Shown here: one piece after another, positions 27,153-37,039 of the stretch
Position numbering within the stretch: position 1 is the first letter of the stretch
Layout: every line of letters starts with the position of its first letter
From: Streptomyces pacificus
GTDB lineage: Bacteria > Actinomycetota > Actinomycetes > Streptomycetales > Streptomycetaceae
Direction of reading: 5' to 3'
Assembly: GCF_011766325.1 (NCBI RefSeq)
Contig: NZ_BLLG01000004.1
Span: 62,001 to 126,000, forward strand
Length of the DNA stretch: 64,000 bases
Notes under the pieces: model-generated
Seen by the model: only the letters and a program-made list of their open reading frames with translations
Databases searched by the model: none
Told to the model about the DNA's origin: nothing
Translations under genes and position numbers: made by a program

Positions 27153-28270
27153 GCCGCGGCTCACACCCACTGGCCCTGCTGCGCCGCCTCCTGGTGGCGG
27201 CGGCCTCGGCGGGCGTCGGCTTCCTCCTCCTGTGCACGCTGTCCTACGCCGTGTCCGGCCCGCACCCCGCCGACCCGGCGGCGCGGCGGCTGGCCTGGTG
27301 CCTCGCCCCCCTGGCGGCCACCGTCCAGTTCGCCGTCGCGGTGGCGCGTACCGATCCGGGCACGCGGCCGCGTCAGGGCCTGTCCGCCGTCGGGCTGGGG
27401 CCGGTGCGGATGAGCGCGCTGGCCGCCGCGTCCACCGCCGTGTCCGGTGTCCTCGGCAGCGCGGTGGCGCTGCTCTGCTTCCTGCACCTGCGCGGCGACC
27501 TGAGCGGAACACCGTTCGACGGCGACGCGGCGGAACTGCTCGCGGCCGGCGTGCCGCTGCCGCTGGGGGCGGCGTTCCTGCTCCTCGCGCTCGTCCCGGT
27601 CCTCGGGGCCGGCGCGGCCGCGCTCGCACTCCACCGGCCCCGCAGAAGGACCGGCGAACTCCCCGGCGACGGGACCGGGCACGCCGAGGAGCCTCCCACC
27701 GGCCTCCCCTGGGGGGTGGCGCTGGCGGCCGTCGGCGTCGCGGTCCAGGCATCCACGGTCCGGGGCGCGGAGGGGGCGGGCGGTGCCCCCGGCGGGGTGC
27801 TCGCGGGCTGGGCACTGACCGCGGTGGGGCTCGCGATGGCCGGCCCCGGCATCGTCCATCTGTGCGGGCGGCTCCTGCAGTCCGTACGGCCCGGAGCGAT
27901 GCGCCTGCTCGCGGGGCGGGCGCTCATGGACGACTCACACCGGATCGGCCGCCCGCTCGGAGTCGTCTGCGCCGTGGTGTCCGCACTGATCGCGGCGTCC
28001 GCGCTCGGCGGCGAACGAGCGCAGCCCCTCGGCCCGCTGACCGCTCTCGGGGCGACGCTCGTCGCGGCCTGCACCGTGGCCGCTCTGCTCATGTCGGCCG
28101 TGGAGGCGCGGGGGGCCAGGGCGGACACCCGGAAGGGCCTGCGGGAACTGGGCGCCTCCCCGGTCCTGCTGCAGGCCACCGCGCTGCTCCGGGCCGTGGT
28201 CCTGCTCGCGGTCTTCGCTCCGCTCACCTGGGCGGTGGCGGAACTGGCGGCCCTGCCGCTGCGCCGCTGA
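27134..28270 (+). CDS. FtsX-like ABC transporter permease
   Basis: 378 residues from GTG 27134, overlapping the ATPase gene by 19 bases. About eight hydrophobic segments are visible, starting LLVAAASAGVGFLLLCTLSYAV and ending LLRAVVLLAVFAPLTWAVAEL. The middle is a Gly/Ala-rich loop with no large extracytoplasmic domain. Permeases of the FtsX/MacB type in actinobacteria often have this shape. Together with the ATPase it would form an exporter; the substrate is unknown. It converges with thiQ across 105 bp. Confidence 0.8.
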   Translation: MLALRLSRGSHPLALLRRLLVAAASAGVGFLLLCTLSYAVSGPHPADPAARRLAWCLAPLAATVQFAVAVARTDPGTRPRQGLSAVGLGPVRMSALAAASTAVSGVLGSAVALLCFLHLRGDLSGTPFDGDAAELLAAGVPLPLGAAFLLLALVPVLGAGAAALALHRPRRRTGELPGDGTGHAEEPPTGLPWGVALAAVGVAVQASTVRGAEGAGGAPGGVLAGWALTAVGLAMAGPGIVHLCGRLLQSVRPGAMRLLAGRALMDDSHRIGRPLGVVCAVVSALIAASALGGERAQPLGPLTALGATLVAACTVAALLMSAVEARGARADTRKGLRELGASPVLLQATALLRAVVLLAVFAPLTWAVAELAALPLRR

Positions 28271-28375
28271 CACCCGGGGTGGGGCGGACCGCCCGGGACA
28301 TATCGCGGCAGCCGTGCCGAACAGGCTCCCGCCGCGGGCTGGCCGGGCAGAGGCCCGGGACGGCAGCCGGGCCGA

Positions 28376-29407
28376 TCAGCCGCCGTCGCCGGGCCGCAGG
28401 ACCACCACGTCCCCGGCGGCGAACACGGCCCCGACCTCCGCCCCCGGCTCCGGCGCGTCGCCGACCCCGCACTCGGCCTCCAGCGGCGGCGCACCGTGCG
28501 GCCGCAGCCGCACCGCGACGTGGTGGCCCCGGAAGGTCAGCGACTCCACCACGCACGGCAGTCCCGCGCAGCTCGGCCCGATGCGTACCGCGGACGGCCG
28601 CACCAGCAGCCGGCACGCCCCCTGCGGGGAGCCTGCGGGAACGGGGACGCCGCCCCAGGGGGTGGCGGCGGTGCCACCGGTCACCGTCGCCGGCACCACG
28701 TTGGCGAAGCCCAGGAACCGGGCGACGAACTCGGAGGCGGGCCGCTGCCACACGTCCCGGGGGGTGCCCGACTGGGCGACGCGCCCGTCCCGCATGACCA
28801 CGACCCGGTCGGCGAGCGCGAACGCCTCCCCCTGGTCATGGGTGACGGCGAGCACCGTCGTGCCCAGCCGGCGGAACACCGCGCGCAGTTCGACGACGAG
28901 CCGTTCCCTGAGGGTGCGATCGAGCTGGCCAAGCGGCTCGTCGAGCATCAGCAGCCGGGGACGGGGCGCCAGTGCACGGGCGAGGGCGACGCGCTGCTGC
29001 TCGCCCCCGGACAACTCGCCCACGGCCCGCCTCGCGGCGCCGGGGAGGCCGACCAGCTCCAGCAACTCCTCCACCCGCAGCCTCCGCTCCCCCTTCGGTA
29101 CGCCGTGCATCCGCAGGCCGAAGGCGACGTTGCCGCCGACGTCGCGCTGCGGGAAGAGCTGGTGGTCCTGGAACATCAGGCCCACTCCGCGCCGGTGCAC
29201 CGGCACTCCGGCCTGGTCGGCGCCGCCGAGCAGGACCCGGCCGCCGTCCAGCGGCTGCAGTCCCGCGACGGCCCGCAGCAGGGTCGACTTGCCGCTGCCG
29301 CTCGGCCCGAGGACGCACACGAGTTCGTGGTCGGCCACCTCCAGATCCACCGCGTCCAGCGCGGCCCGCCGCCCGAAGCGTACGGTCGCGCCCTCGAGCA
29401 CCAGCAT
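28376..29407 (-). CDS. thiQ: thiamine-type ABC transporter ATPase
   Basis: 343 residues from ATG 29407, overlapping the permease stop as TGATG. The full ABC set is present: GPSGSGKSTLLRA, FQDHQLFPQRDVGGNVAFGL, LSGGEQQRVALARALA, LLMLDEPLGQLD and VTHDQGEAFAL. A C-terminal TOBE-like domain follows (LLVRPSAVRIG). The ATPase drives a fused two-domain permease. The TPP riboswitch in front of the operon is the main reason for naming it thiamine (or thiamine phosphate) rather than iron or sulfate. Confidence 0.85.
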   Translation of the reverse strand: MLVLEGATVRFGRRAALDAVDLEVADHELVCVLGPSGSGKSTLLRAVAGLQPLDGGRVLLGGADQAGVPVHRRGVGLMFQDHQLFPQRDVGGNVAFGLRMHGVPKGERRLRVEELLELVGLPGAARRAVGELSGGEQQRVALARALAPRPRLLMLDEPLGQLDRTLRERLVVELRAVFRRLGTTVLAVTHDQGEAFALADRVVVMRDGRVAQSGTPRDVWQRPASEFVARFLGFANVVPATVTGGTAATPWGGVPVPAGSPQGACRLLVRPSAVRIGPSCAGLPCVVESLTFRGHHVAVRLRPHGAPPLEAECGVGDAPEPGAEVGAVFAAGDVVVLRPGDGG

Positions 29408-31167
29408 CAGAACTCCCCTGCGGAACGGTCGGGGCGGAGCCGGTCGAGCAGCAGCAGGGCCGCCGCGCAGACCAGCATGAGGATCGTCGAAAGCGCCATC
29501 GCCTGACCGTAGTTGAGTTCGCCGGGTCGGCCGAGGAGCCGGGCCACGGCGACGGGGAGCGTCGGGTTGTCCGGCCGGGCGATGAAGACGGTGGCGCCGA
29601 ACTCGCCGAGCGAGACGGCGAAGGCGAAGCCGGCGGCGACGAGCAGCGCGCGGCGCACCAGCGGCAGGTCGACCTCGCGCCATGCGCGCAGCGGTGAGGC
29701 ACCCAGCACGGCCGCGGCCTCCCGCAGCCGTGCGTCGACGGCCCGCAGCACGGGCAGCATCGTGCGTACGACGAACGGCACCCCCACGAGCGCCTGGGCC
29801 AGCGGCACCAGGATCCAGGAAGTGCGCAGGTCGAGGGGTGGTTCGTCGAGAGTGATGAGGAACCCGAAGCCCACGGTGACGGCGGAGACTCCGAGCGGCA
29901 GCATCAGCAGCGCGTCGAAGCCGCGGACGACCCGGCCCGCCGCGGAGGCCTTCCCGGAGGCGGTCCGGGGGAGGGCGAGCGCCGCGGCCGCGAGAGAGCC
30001 GACGAGGAGCGCGATGGCGGTGGCGGCGAGCGCGTACTGGAGGGAGTTCCACACGGCCTGGAGCGGGGGGACGAGGAAGGTGCCGCCGCTCGCCTCGGCC
30101 GACTGCAGGGCGCGGTAGTAGACGAGGCCGTACCCGCCGGGGCCGTCGAACGACCGCTGCACCAGCACCGCGAGCGGTGCCGCGATCAGCAGCCCCACGG
30201 TGGCCAGCACGGAGCCGAGCAGCGCCCGCTGAGCGGCGCCCCTCGGGCGGTGCGCGGTGTGCGACGGGTCGACGAGCCGCAGCGCGGTCTCCCGGCGCCG
30301 CACGGTCCGGGCGTGCACGGCGAGGATCGCGCCCACGGCGGCGAACTGCACCAGGGTCAGCACCGCGGCCGTGGACAGGTCCAGCACCTGGGCGGTCTGC
30401 CGGTAGATCTCCACCTCGAGCGTGCTGTACGCCGGGCCGCCGAGGATCTGCACCACCCCGAACGAGGTGAAGGTGAAGAGGAACACCATCAGTGCCGCGG
30501 CGGCCACGGCCGGGGCCAGCGCGGGCAGTGTGACGCGCCGCCAGGCCGTGAGGCGGCCCGCGCCGAGCACCCGGGCGGCCTCCTCCTGGCGGGGGTCGAG
30601 CTGGGCCCACAGCCCGCCGACGGTCCGCACCACCACGGCGTAGTTGAAGAACACATGAGCGAGGAGGATCGCCCAGACCGTGGTGTCGAGCCGTACGCCC
30701 CACAGGGCGTCGAGGAGCCCGCCGCGGCCCAGGAGGGCCAGGAAGGCGGTACCGGCGACGACGGTGGGCAGCACGAACGGCACGGTGACGACCGCCCGCA
30801 GGAGTTGCTTCCCGGGGAAGTCGAGGCGGGCCAGGACGTAGGCGCCGGGCAGCGCGATCAGCAGGGTCAGCAAGGTGGAGGCGAGAGCCTGCCAGAGGGT
30901 GAACCAGAGCACCCCGAGGATGTCGGAACGGCCGGCGACCTCGGCGATCCGGCCGAGGTGCCAGGAGTCCCCCACCCGCAGCCCGCGGCCGACGATCGAG
31001 AGCACGGGATAGGCGAAGAACAGGGTGAAGAACGCGACCGGCAGGGCCAGCAGGGCTGCCCGTACCGCGGCCCCGCGCGGGGACGCCTTCCCGCGCCAGG
31101 GGTTCCTCCCGCGCGGGCCGGCGTCCCCGGCGGGCGCCTCGGCTACCTCAGGACGAGCGAGGACCAC
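29407..31167 (-). CDS. thiP: fused thiamine-type ABC transporter permease
   Basis: 586 residues. The only start candidate ahead of the first helix is GTG 31167 (VVLARPEVAEAP), which overlaps the end of the binding-protein gene by 25 bases; the next in-frame GTG is inside that helix. The protein is a tandem of two permease domains with about twelve helices. Each has an EAA loop: RQEEAARVLGAGRLTAWRRVTLPAL and RLREAAAVLGASPLRAWREVDLPLV. ThiP has this same fused form at about 540 residues. It forms the membrane pore for the ThiB-delivered substrate. Confidence 0.87.
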   Translation of the reverse strand: MVLARPEVAEAPAGDAGPRGRNPWRGKASPRGAAVRAALLALPVAFFTLFFAYPVLSIVGRGLRVGDSWHLGRIAEVAGRSDILGVLWFTLWQALASTLLTLLIALPGAYVLARLDFPGKQLLRAVVTVPFVLPTVVAGTAFLALLGRGGLLDALWGVRLDTTVWAILLAHVFFNYAVVVRTVGGLWAQLDPRQEEAARVLGAGRLTAWRRVTLPALAPAVAAAALMVFLFTFTSFGVVQILGGPAYSTLEVEIYRQTAQVLDLSTAAVLTLVQFAAVGAILAVHARTVRRRETALRLVDPSHTAHRPRGAAQRALLGSVLATVGLLIAAPLAVLVQRSFDGPGGYGLVYYRALQSAEASGGTFLVPPLQAVWNSLQYALAATAIALLVGSLAAAALALPRTASGKASAAGRVVRGFDALLMLPLGVSAVTVGFGFLITLDEPPLDLRTSWILVPLAQALVGVPFVVRTMLPVLRAVDARLREAAAVLGASPLRAWREVDLPLVRRALLVAAGFAFAVSLGEFGATVFIARPDNPTLPVAVARLLGRPGELNYGQAMALSTILMLVCAAALLLLDRLRPDRSAGEF

Positions 31168-32240
31168 GACTGGATCCACTGGTCGCGGTTCTCGGCGATC
31201 TTCTCCGGAGCCATCGTCCGCGGCTCGGCGATCACCTCGCCGAACTCGGTGAACAGCGGGGGCAGCTCCGCGTCCTCGGCCACCGGGTTCACGAACATGG
31301 TGAGCGGCACGTCCTCCTGGAACCTCTTGCTGATCAGGAAGTCCAGCAGGGCCTTGCCGCCGGCCTCGTTCCCGGCTCCCGCGAGCAGGCCCGCTGCCTC
31401 GACCTGGCGGAAGCAGGTGCCGGTGGAGACACCGGTCGGCGCCGTCTTCGGCCGGGGCTCGGCGTACAGCACCTCGACCGGGGGGCTGGAGGCGTACGAG
31501 ACGACCAGCGGCCGGTCGCCCTTGGCCGCCCGGCCGCCCGCGGAACCGGAGAACTCCTGGTTGTAGGCGATCTCCCAGCTGTCGACGACCTTCACACCGT
31601 TCGCCCGCAGCTTCTTCCAGTAGTCCTGCCAGCCGTCGTCCCCGTAGGCGGCGGCGGTGCCGAGGAGGAAGCCGAGGCCCGGCGAGGAGCGCTCGGGGTT
31701 CTCGACGACCAGAAGGTCCCGGTACGCGGGCTCGGCGAGGTCGTCGAGGGTCTGCGGCGGGGCGAGCCCGCGGTCGTCGAAGTACGTCCTGTCGTAGTTG
31801 ACGCAGATGTCGCCGCTGTCGACCGGCGTGACCCGGTGCTTGCCGGGGTCGAGCCGGACGGCCTCGGGGACCCGCTCCAGTCCCGCGGCCTCGTACGGAA
31901 TGAAGAGGTCGTTGCCGAGGGCCCGGGAGAGCGTGGTGTTGTCGACGCCGAAGAACACGTCGCCCTGCGGGGAGCCCTTGGTGAGGATCTCCTTGTTGAG
32001 CGCCTCGACGGCGTCTCCGCTCTTCAGCACCTTGACCGTGTAGCCGGTCTCCTCGGTGAACTCCTCGAGCACGTCCGGCGAGGCGTTGAAGGAGTCGTGG
32101 CTGACCAGCGTCACGGTCCTGGAGCCGCTGCCGTCCGCCCCCGTGGAGCCGTCCCCCGAGCCGCCTGCGCAGGCGGCGAGGGTACTCGCGCCGAGCACCG
32201 CGGCCAGCGCGGTGACGGCGATCTTCTTGGTGGTGCTCAC
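31143..32240 (-). CDS. thiB: thiamine-type ABC transporter substrate-binding lipoprotein
   Basis: 365 residues from GTG 32240, with AGGAGG 6 bp upstream. A signal peptide ends in the lipobox LAAC (about residue 24), so it is a lipoprotein on the outer face of the membrane. The mature domain begins TVTLVSHDSFNASPDVLEEFTEETGYTVKVLKSGDA, and SPQGDVFFGVDNTTLSRA is typical of ThiB and of iron-binding relatives. The riboswitch upstream favours thiamine. Alternatives would be related HMP or thiamine-phosphate uptake. Confidence 0.88.
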   Translation of the reverse strand: MSTTKKIAVTALAAVLGASTLAACAGGSGDGSTGADGSGSRTVTLVSHDSFNASPDVLEEFTEETGYTVKVLKSGDAVEALNKEILTKGSPQGDVFFGVDNTTLSRALGNDLFIPYEAAGLERVPEAVRLDPGKHRVTPVDSGDICVNYDRTYFDDRGLAPPQTLDDLAEPAYRDLLVVENPERSSPGLGFLLGTAAAYGDDGWQDYWKKLRANGVKVVDSWEIAYNQEFSGSAGGRAAKGDRPLVVSYASSPPVEVLYAEPRPKTAPTGVSTGTCFRQVEAAGLLAGAGNEAGGKALLDFLISKRFQEDVPLTMFVNPVAEDAELPPLFTEFGEVIAEPRTMAPEKIAENRDQWIQSWSSLVLR

Positions 32241-32274
32241 TGATTCCTCCTGGGCGCGACCAGGAAGAGACGCG

Positions 32275-32321
32275 GCCCTGCCCGGCCGCGGGACCTCGGG
32301 GATCCGGCGACCGGGCAGGGC
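32275..32321 (-). promoter_or_regulatory. hairpin between the TPP aptamer and thiB, candidate expression platform
   Basis: A perfect 11-bp inverted repeat, GCCCTGCCCGG (32275-32285) with CCGGGCAGGGC (32311-32321), lies downstream of the aptamer and 35 nt before the thiB start. It could act as a premature terminator or shape access to the ribosome site. Which alternative pairing occurs with and without ligand cannot be settled by eye. Confidence 0.6.
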
Positions 32322-32339
32322 GCAACAGCTTGAGTCTCG

Positions 32340-32434
32340 TCCGAACTTCCTACCCGGAATGACCCGGGCGAGGTTCAGAGGGTCTGCGGTCTGACGGTCA
32401 CCGCACTCTCAGCGCTGTGGCGCTCCCCTGTCGG
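32340..32434 (-). ncRNA. TPP (THI-element) riboswitch
   Basis: On the minus strand the conserved THI blocks appear in order: GGGGAGC with GCGCTGAGAGTGCGG (the CUGAGA core), then GCAGACCCTCTGAACCTC (consensus ACCCUUUGAACCUG), then CCGGGTCATTCCGGGTAGGAAG (consensus ...GUAGGGAAG). Arrangement and spacing match the thiamine pyrophosphate aptamer. It sits about 100 nt upstream of thiB, so TPP should repress the thiBPQ transporter. Confidence 0.95.
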
Positions 32435-32568
32435 AATATGCAGATGTCCGGGCCAGCGTACAGCGGCGCACCGAGCGCTCCCCGGGGCCGGGGTCCCCGG
32501 GGGGGCGGTCGGCCGTTCACCCGGCCGGCGCTCATCCGGCGCTCGCCCGGCACTCGTCTGCGGCCTGC

Positions 32569-33675
32569 CTACCGCTCGGCGGCGGCGAGCTGTCCGCAGG
32601 CTCCGTCGATCTCCTGGCCGCGGGTGTCCCGGACGGTGACCGGCACACCGTGGGCGGCGACGGCCTCGATGAACGCCTTCTCGTCCTCGGGCCGGGATGC
32701 CGTCCACTTGGAACCCGGAGTCGGGTTCAGCGGGATCAGATTGACATGCACCCGCTTGCCCTTGAGGAGGCGCCCGAGCAGGTCACCGCGCCAGGCCTGG
32801 TCGTTGATGTCGCGGATCAGGGCGTACTCGACCGAGATCCGGCGACCGGACCTCTCCCCGTACTCCCAGGCGGCGTCCAGGACCTCCCGCACCTTCCAGC
32901 GCGTGTTGACGGGTACGAGGGTGTCGCGCAGCTCGTCGTCCGGTGCGTGCAGGGAGACGGCGAGACGGCACGTGAAGCCCTCCCCTGCGAACCGCAGCAT
33001 CGCCGGGACGAGGCCCACGGTGGACACGGTGATACCCCGCTGCGACAGGCCGAGGCCGTCGGGCTCGGGATCGGTGAGCCGGCGGATGGCCCCGGCCACC
33101 CGGTTGTAGTTGGCCAGCGGCTCGCCCATGCCCATGAACACGATGTTGGACAGCCGGGCGGGGCCTCCGGGAACCTCGCCGTCGCGCAGGGCCCGCATAC
33201 CGTCCACGATCTGGTGCACGATCTCGGCGGTGGACAGGTTCCGGTCGAGACCGGCCTGGCCCGTGGCGCAGAACGGGCAGTTCATCCCGCAGCCGGCCTG
33301 TGAGGAGATGCACATCGTCACCCGGTCCGGGTAGCGCATCAGCACCGACTCCACGAGCGTGCCGTCGTGGAGCCGCCACAGCGTCTTGCGGGTGGTGTCG
33401 TCGTCGCAGGAGACGTGCCGGACCACGGACATCAGCTCGGGCAGCAGTTCCGACGCGAGCCGCTCGCGCGCGGCGGCGGGGATGTCGGTCCACTGCTCCG
33501 GGTCGAGTGCGTAGCGCGCGAAGTAGTGCTGCGACAGCTGCTTCGCCCGGAACGGCTTCTCGCCGATCGCGGCGACGGCGTCCTTCCGCTCGGCGGGCGT
33601 GAGGTCGGCGAGGTGCCGCGGGGGCTTCTTGGCTCCCCCGGGGGCGACGAAGGTGAGTTCTCCGGGCTTGGGCAT
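32569..33675 (-). CDS. rlmN: 23S rRNA (adenine-2503-C2) methyltransferase
   Basis: RlmN is a radical SAM enzyme that methylates C2 of A2503 in 23S rRNA and of A37 in some tRNAs. 368 residues from ATG 33675 ([14 protein letters not shown]). The cluster motif is CGMNCPFC. The conserved stretches [12 protein letters not shown] and [11 protein letters not shown] are present. The C-terminal cysteine is in [10 protein letters not shown] longer open frame upstream is G+C-rich and unlike the family. It lies alone between the riboswitch and cdsA. Confidence 0.96.
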   Translation of the reverse strand: MPKPGELTFVAPGGAKKPPRHLADLTPAERKDAVAAIGEKPFRAKQLSQHYFARYALDPEQWTDIPAAARERLASELLPELMSVVRHVSCDDDTTRKTLWRLHDGTLVESVLMRYPDRVTMCISSQAGCGMNCPFCATGQAGLDRNLSTAEIVHQIVDGMRALRDGEVPGGPARLSNIVFMGMGEPLANYNRVAGAIRRLTDPEPDGLGLSQRGITVSTVGLVPAMLRFAGEGFTCRLAVSLHAPDDELRDTLVPVNTRWKVREVLDAAWEYGERSGRRISVEYALIRDINDQAWRGDLLGRLLKGKRVHVNLIPLNPTPGSKWTASRPEDEKAFIEAVAAHGVPVTVRDTRGQEIDGACGQLAAAER

Positions 33676-34021
33676 GGTCGTACCAGTGTCGCAGATCGGG
33701 TGCGGCGGCCTGGGGCGGGCTCCGGCGGCGGGGGTCATCCCGGCCTCGCGGCGGGGATCGCGGCCCGGGGAGGGCCCGCGGAGCGCCCGTCCGCGGGAGC
33801 CGGGGACGTTCCCGCCGACCCGCGCTCCCGGTGGGCTCCCCCATCCACTCTCGAGCGGCAGCCATCCGGTACATGCCGCTGCCGGCCGTCGTGCGTTCAC
33901 CGCCGGTCCGGCCCGGGGAAGCCTCGACAGGCCCGCCGGCGGACGCGACTCGGGCCGTGTCCTGGGCATGGGGCCGGCCTGACCGGCGATACCACTCAGA
34001 GGGAAATCGGCAGACCCTCGT
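33676..34021. other. gene-free stretch upstream of rlmN
   Basis: This is most of the 566-bp gap between rlmN and cdsA. It is G+C-rich, and the open frames in it are shadow-like. The rlmN promoter must be here, but I see no clear -10/-35 pair. The cdsA-side end holds the strong hairpin described separately. Confidence 0.45.
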
Positions 34022-34070
34022 CCGGCGGAGCTGGCCCTGCCCCGTCGGCGGGCAGGGCCGGCTCCGCCGG
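34022..34070 (-). terminator. strong terminator hairpin after cdsA
   Basis: A 21-bp stem with only one G-U pair: CCGGCGGAGCT-GGCCCTGCCC (34022-34042) against GGGCAGGGCC-GGCTCCGCCGG (34050-34070), with a 7-nt loop. It lies 172 bp beyond the cdsA stop and probably ends the pyrH-frr-cdsA transcripts. Confidence 0.8.
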
Positions 34071-34241
34071 GAAGCGGAGCCGGTACCGCGGTCGACCCGG
34101 TCGGCTGCCGGGGTGCCGGTCCGCACCGCCGGCCCTGCCCGGCGCCGAACCGGTCCTCACCCGTCTTTGGCCCGGCGGCGCTCGCGTCGCATCCGGGCGG
34201 GTACTGGGCGCACCAGACGTGCGGGCCGGCACCGACGCGGA

Positions 34242-35354
34242 TCAGCCGGCGCCGACGAACACCACGAACAGGAGCCACACCACCGGCGCCGTGGGCAGCA
34301 GGGAGTCAAGCCGGTCCATGATGCCCCCGTGGCCGGGCAGCAGGGTGCCCATGTCCTTGATGCCCAGGTCCCGCTTGATCATCGACTCACCGAGGTCGCC
34401 CAGGGTCGCGCTGACCGCGACCGCGAGGCCGAGGAGCAGGCCCTGCCACCAGGTGCCGCCGTCGATCAGGAGCGGCATGCAGACGGCGCCCGCCCCCATG
34501 CCGAACGCCACGGATCCGAGCAGGCCCTCACGGGTCTTCCCGGGGCTGATCCGCGGCGCGAGCTTGTGCCTGCCGAAACGCCAGCCCACCGCGTAAGCGC
34601 CGGTATCGCTCACGACCGTGAGCAGGAGGAATGTGAAGACCCGCTGCGGGCCGTCCTCCGCCGTGAGCATCATCGCCACGAATGTGGCGAGGAACGGCAC
34701 ATAGAACGTCGCGAAGAGCCCGGCCGTGACGTCCTTGAGGTAGCCCTCGGGTGGTTCGGTCATCCTCCAGACCAGCACCGCCAGGGCGGTGAGGGCGGTG
34801 GCGACCCACGCGCCCTCGGCGCCGCGGACGTATCCGGCCACGACCATCGCCGCACCGCCCACCGCGAGCGGCACCAGGGGCGCCCTGATGCCCTTGCGCT
34901 CCTGGAGGCGGGAGGTGAGTTCCCACAGTCCGACGACCACGGCGACGGCGATCACGCCGACGAACACGGACTTGACGACGAACAGCGCCGCGACGATCAC
35001 CGCACCGAGCCCGACGCCGACCCCTATGGCAGCACGGAGATCACGGCCTGCGCGCTTCTTCTGCGGCGGCTGCGGCTCCGACGGCTGGGGGGCCGCGGGC
35101 GGCGGAGGGCTGGGCATGGGCTCCTGGGGCATCTCGTCGCGGACCGGGGGGCCGCTCAGCCGAGCGGCCCCCCGGTCACGGTCTTCGCAGTGCGCGGCGT
35201 CTCTCCCCGCATCGGGGTCACCCGGCACGATGGGCATGGGCCGAGTCCGCTGGGCGACAGGCTCATCGTATGCCGGACCCGCCGGGGCAGCCCGCTGGTC
35301 GGGCGGACCCCAGTAGCCGGTGCGCGTGGGGGCCCCCCGGGAAGAGTCGTTCAT
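34242..35354 (-). CDS. cdsA: phosphatidate cytidylyltransferase
   Basis: CdsA makes CDP-diacylglycerol from phosphatidate and CTP for phospholipid synthesis. 370 residues from ATG 35354, overlapping the frr stop as TGATG. The first 100 residues are a Pro/Gln-rich cytoplasmic tail, as in other Streptomyces. About eight membrane helices follow. The CTP-transferase signature is at the C-terminus: [26 protein letters not shown] and MDRLDSL (consensus GD..ES..KR...KD....PGHGG..DR.D). SPGKTREG is also conserved. Confidence 0.95.
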   Translation of the reverse strand: MNDSSRGAPTRTGYWGPPDQRAAPAGPAYDEPVAQRTRPMPIVPGDPDAGRDAAHCEDRDRGAARLSGPPVRDEMPQEPMPSPPPPAAPQPSEPQPPQKKRAGRDLRAAIGVGVGLGAVIVAALFVVKSVFVGVIAVAVVVGLWELTSRLQERKGIRAPLVPLAVGGAAMVVAGYVRGAEGAWVATALTALAVLVWRMTEPPEGYLKDVTAGLFATFYVPFLATFVAMMLTAEDGPQRVFTFLLLTVVSDTGAYAVGWRFGRHKLAPRISPGKTREGLLGSVAFGMGAGAVCMPLLIDGGTWWQGLLLGLAVAVSATLGDLGESMIKRDLGIKDMGTLLPGHGGIMDRLDSLLPTAPVVWLLFVVFVGAG

Positions 35355-35911
35355 CAGACCTCGAGCAGCTCGGCTTCCTTGTGCTTGAGCAGCTCGTCCA
35401 CCTGCGCGACGTACTTCGCAGTGGTGTCGTCGAGCTCCTTCTCCGCACGGCGGCCCTCGTCCTCGCCGACCTCGCCGTCCTTGATCAGCTTGTCGATGGC
35501 TTCCTTGGCCTTGCGGCGCACGGAGCGGATCGAGATGCGGGAGTCCTCGGCCTTGCCCTTGGCGACCTTGATGAACTCGCGGCGACGCTCCTCGGTGAGT
35601 TCGGGGAACACCACCCGGATGATGTTCCCGTCGTTGCTGGGGTTGACGCCGAGGTCGGAGTCGCGGATCGCCTGCTCGATGTTGCGCAGGGCGCTCTTGT
35701 CGAACGGGGTCACCACGGCCATGCGCGGTTCCGGCACCGAGAAGGAGGCCAACTGGTTGATCGGCGTCAGCGCACCGTAGTAGTCGGCCACGATCTTGTT
35801 GAACATCGCCGGGTGCGCACGCCCGGTGCGGATCGCGGCGAAGTCCTCCTTGGCGACCACGACGGCCTTCTCCATCTTCTCCTCGGCCTCGAGGAGGGTC
35901 TCTTCGATCAC
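35354..35911 (-). CDS. frr: ribosome recycling factor
   Basis: 185 residues, the standard length. It starts at GTG 35911 ([17 protein letters not shown]), with AGGAGC 6-8 bp upstream. [27 protein letters not shown], and [18 protein letters not shown] are the conserved RRF segments, and the rest is the three-helix-bundle core. RRF splits the post-termination ribosome with EF-G. It is translationally coupled to cdsA. 188 bp separate it from pyrH. Confidence 0.97.
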   Translation of the reverse strand: MIEETLLEAEEKMEKAVVVAKEDFAAIRTGRAHPAMFNKIVADYYGALTPINQLASFSVPEPRMAVVTPFDKSALRNIEQAIRDSDLGVNPSNDGNIIRVVFPELTEERRREFIKVAKGKAEDSRISIRSVRRKAKEAIDKLIKDGEVGEDEGRRAEKELDDTTAKYVAQVDELLKHKEAELLEV

Positions 35912-36099
35912 CACTTGCTCCTGCGTGTCTTGGTCGTCCCCGGCGCCTACGGGTGGCCCACGCCCCGGACCGCCCCCTGGTGCGGGTCCGCGGTCCGGTC
36001 CGTGCCACGCGTACGACGCCTGCGACAGTTGGCGGCGCGTCTCCCCTGCACGGTGTCCGACCGGCAGGGCTTTGTCCATCCCGGGGCGCTGCCCCGGGG

Positions 36100-36882
36100 T
36101 CAGGCCCGGGTGCCCTGGTCGCTCACGAGCGTGCCGATCTTCTCACCTCGGACGGCTCGAGCGATATTGCCCGCGGTGAGCAGTTCGAAGACGAGGATCG
36201 GCAGGGCGTTGTCGCGGCAGAGGGTGATGGCGGTGGCGTCGGCGACCTTGAGGTCCCGGGCGAGCACCTCCCCGTACTCCAGCGCGTCGAACTTCACCGC
36301 GTCCGGGTTGGCCTTGGGGTCGGAGTCATAGACCCCGTCGACCCCGTTCTTGCCCATCAGCAGCGCTTCGGCGTCGATCTCCAGGGCGCGCTGGGCGGCG
36401 GTGGTGTCGGTGGAGAAGTACGGCATGCCCATACCGGCGCCGAAGATGACGACGCGCCCCTTCTCGAGGTGGCGCACCGCCCGCAGCGGGATATAGGGCT
36501 CCGCGACCTGGCCCATGGTGATCGCGGTCTGCACGCGGGAGTCGATCCCCTCCTTTTCCAGGAAGTCCTGGAGCGCGAGGCAGTTCATGACCGTGCCGAG
36601 CATGCCCATGTAATCGGAACGCGCCCGGTCCATGCCCCGCACCTGCAGCTCGGCTCCGCGGAAGAAGTTGCCGCCGCCGATGACCACCGCGATCTGAGCG
36701 CCGTCACGGACGACCGCGGCGATCTCCCTCGCGATGGCATGGACGACGTCGGGATCGACGCCCAGGCCGGTGCCGCCGGAGAAGGCCTCTCCTGACAGCT
36801 TCAGCATGAAGCGGCCGGCCTTCGTGCCGGTGCGGTCGCTCTTGTCGTCGGCGGCCGGATTGGCGTCCGCGCCCTTGTTCAT
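36100..36882 (-). CDS. pyrH: UMP kinase
   Basis: 260 residues from ATG 36882 (MNKGADANP), with GAGGAG 7 bp upstream. PyrH phosphorylates UMP to UDP and belongs to the amino-acid kinase fold. Conserved segments are [45 protein letters not shown] and [19 protein letters not shown] [16 protein letters not shown]. The Ser/Thr-rich first 28 residues are a variable tail. A terminator-like hairpin separates it from tsf, so it may have its own promoter. Confidence 0.97.
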   Translation of the reverse strand: MNKGADANPAADDKSDRTGTKAGRFMLKLSGEAFSGGTGLGVDPDVVHAIAREIAAVVRDGAQIAVVIGGGNFFRGAELQVRGMDRARSDYMGMLGTVMNCLALQDFLEKEGIDSRVQTAITMGQVAEPYIPLRAVRHLEKGRVVIFGAGMGMPYFSTDTTAAQRALEIDAEALLMGKNGVDGVYDSDPKANPDAVKFDALEYGEVLARDLKVADATAITLCRDNALPILVFELLTAGNIARAVRGEKIGTLVSDQGTRA

Positions 36883-36908
36883 GGAGATCTCCTCGTGCAC
36901 ATACGAAG

Positions 36909-36953
36909 AAGGCCATCGCCGGTGGGTGCTGGTGTCCCTGCGGCAATGGCCTC
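36909..36953 (-). terminator. hairpin after tsf
   Basis: AAGGCCATCGCCG (36909-36921) faces CGGCAATGGCCTC (36941-36953). In the minus-strand RNA this is a 12-bp stem with one G-U pair, 87 bp beyond the tsf stop and just upstream of the pyrH ribosome site. Confidence 0.65.
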
Positions 36954-37039
36954 CTCGTCAGATCTGCGGTCGTCCGGTGTCACGCGGCCGACGACTGCGG
37001 GAGAACCCTATCGGGCTCCCGTGTCGATCGCTTGCCGGC

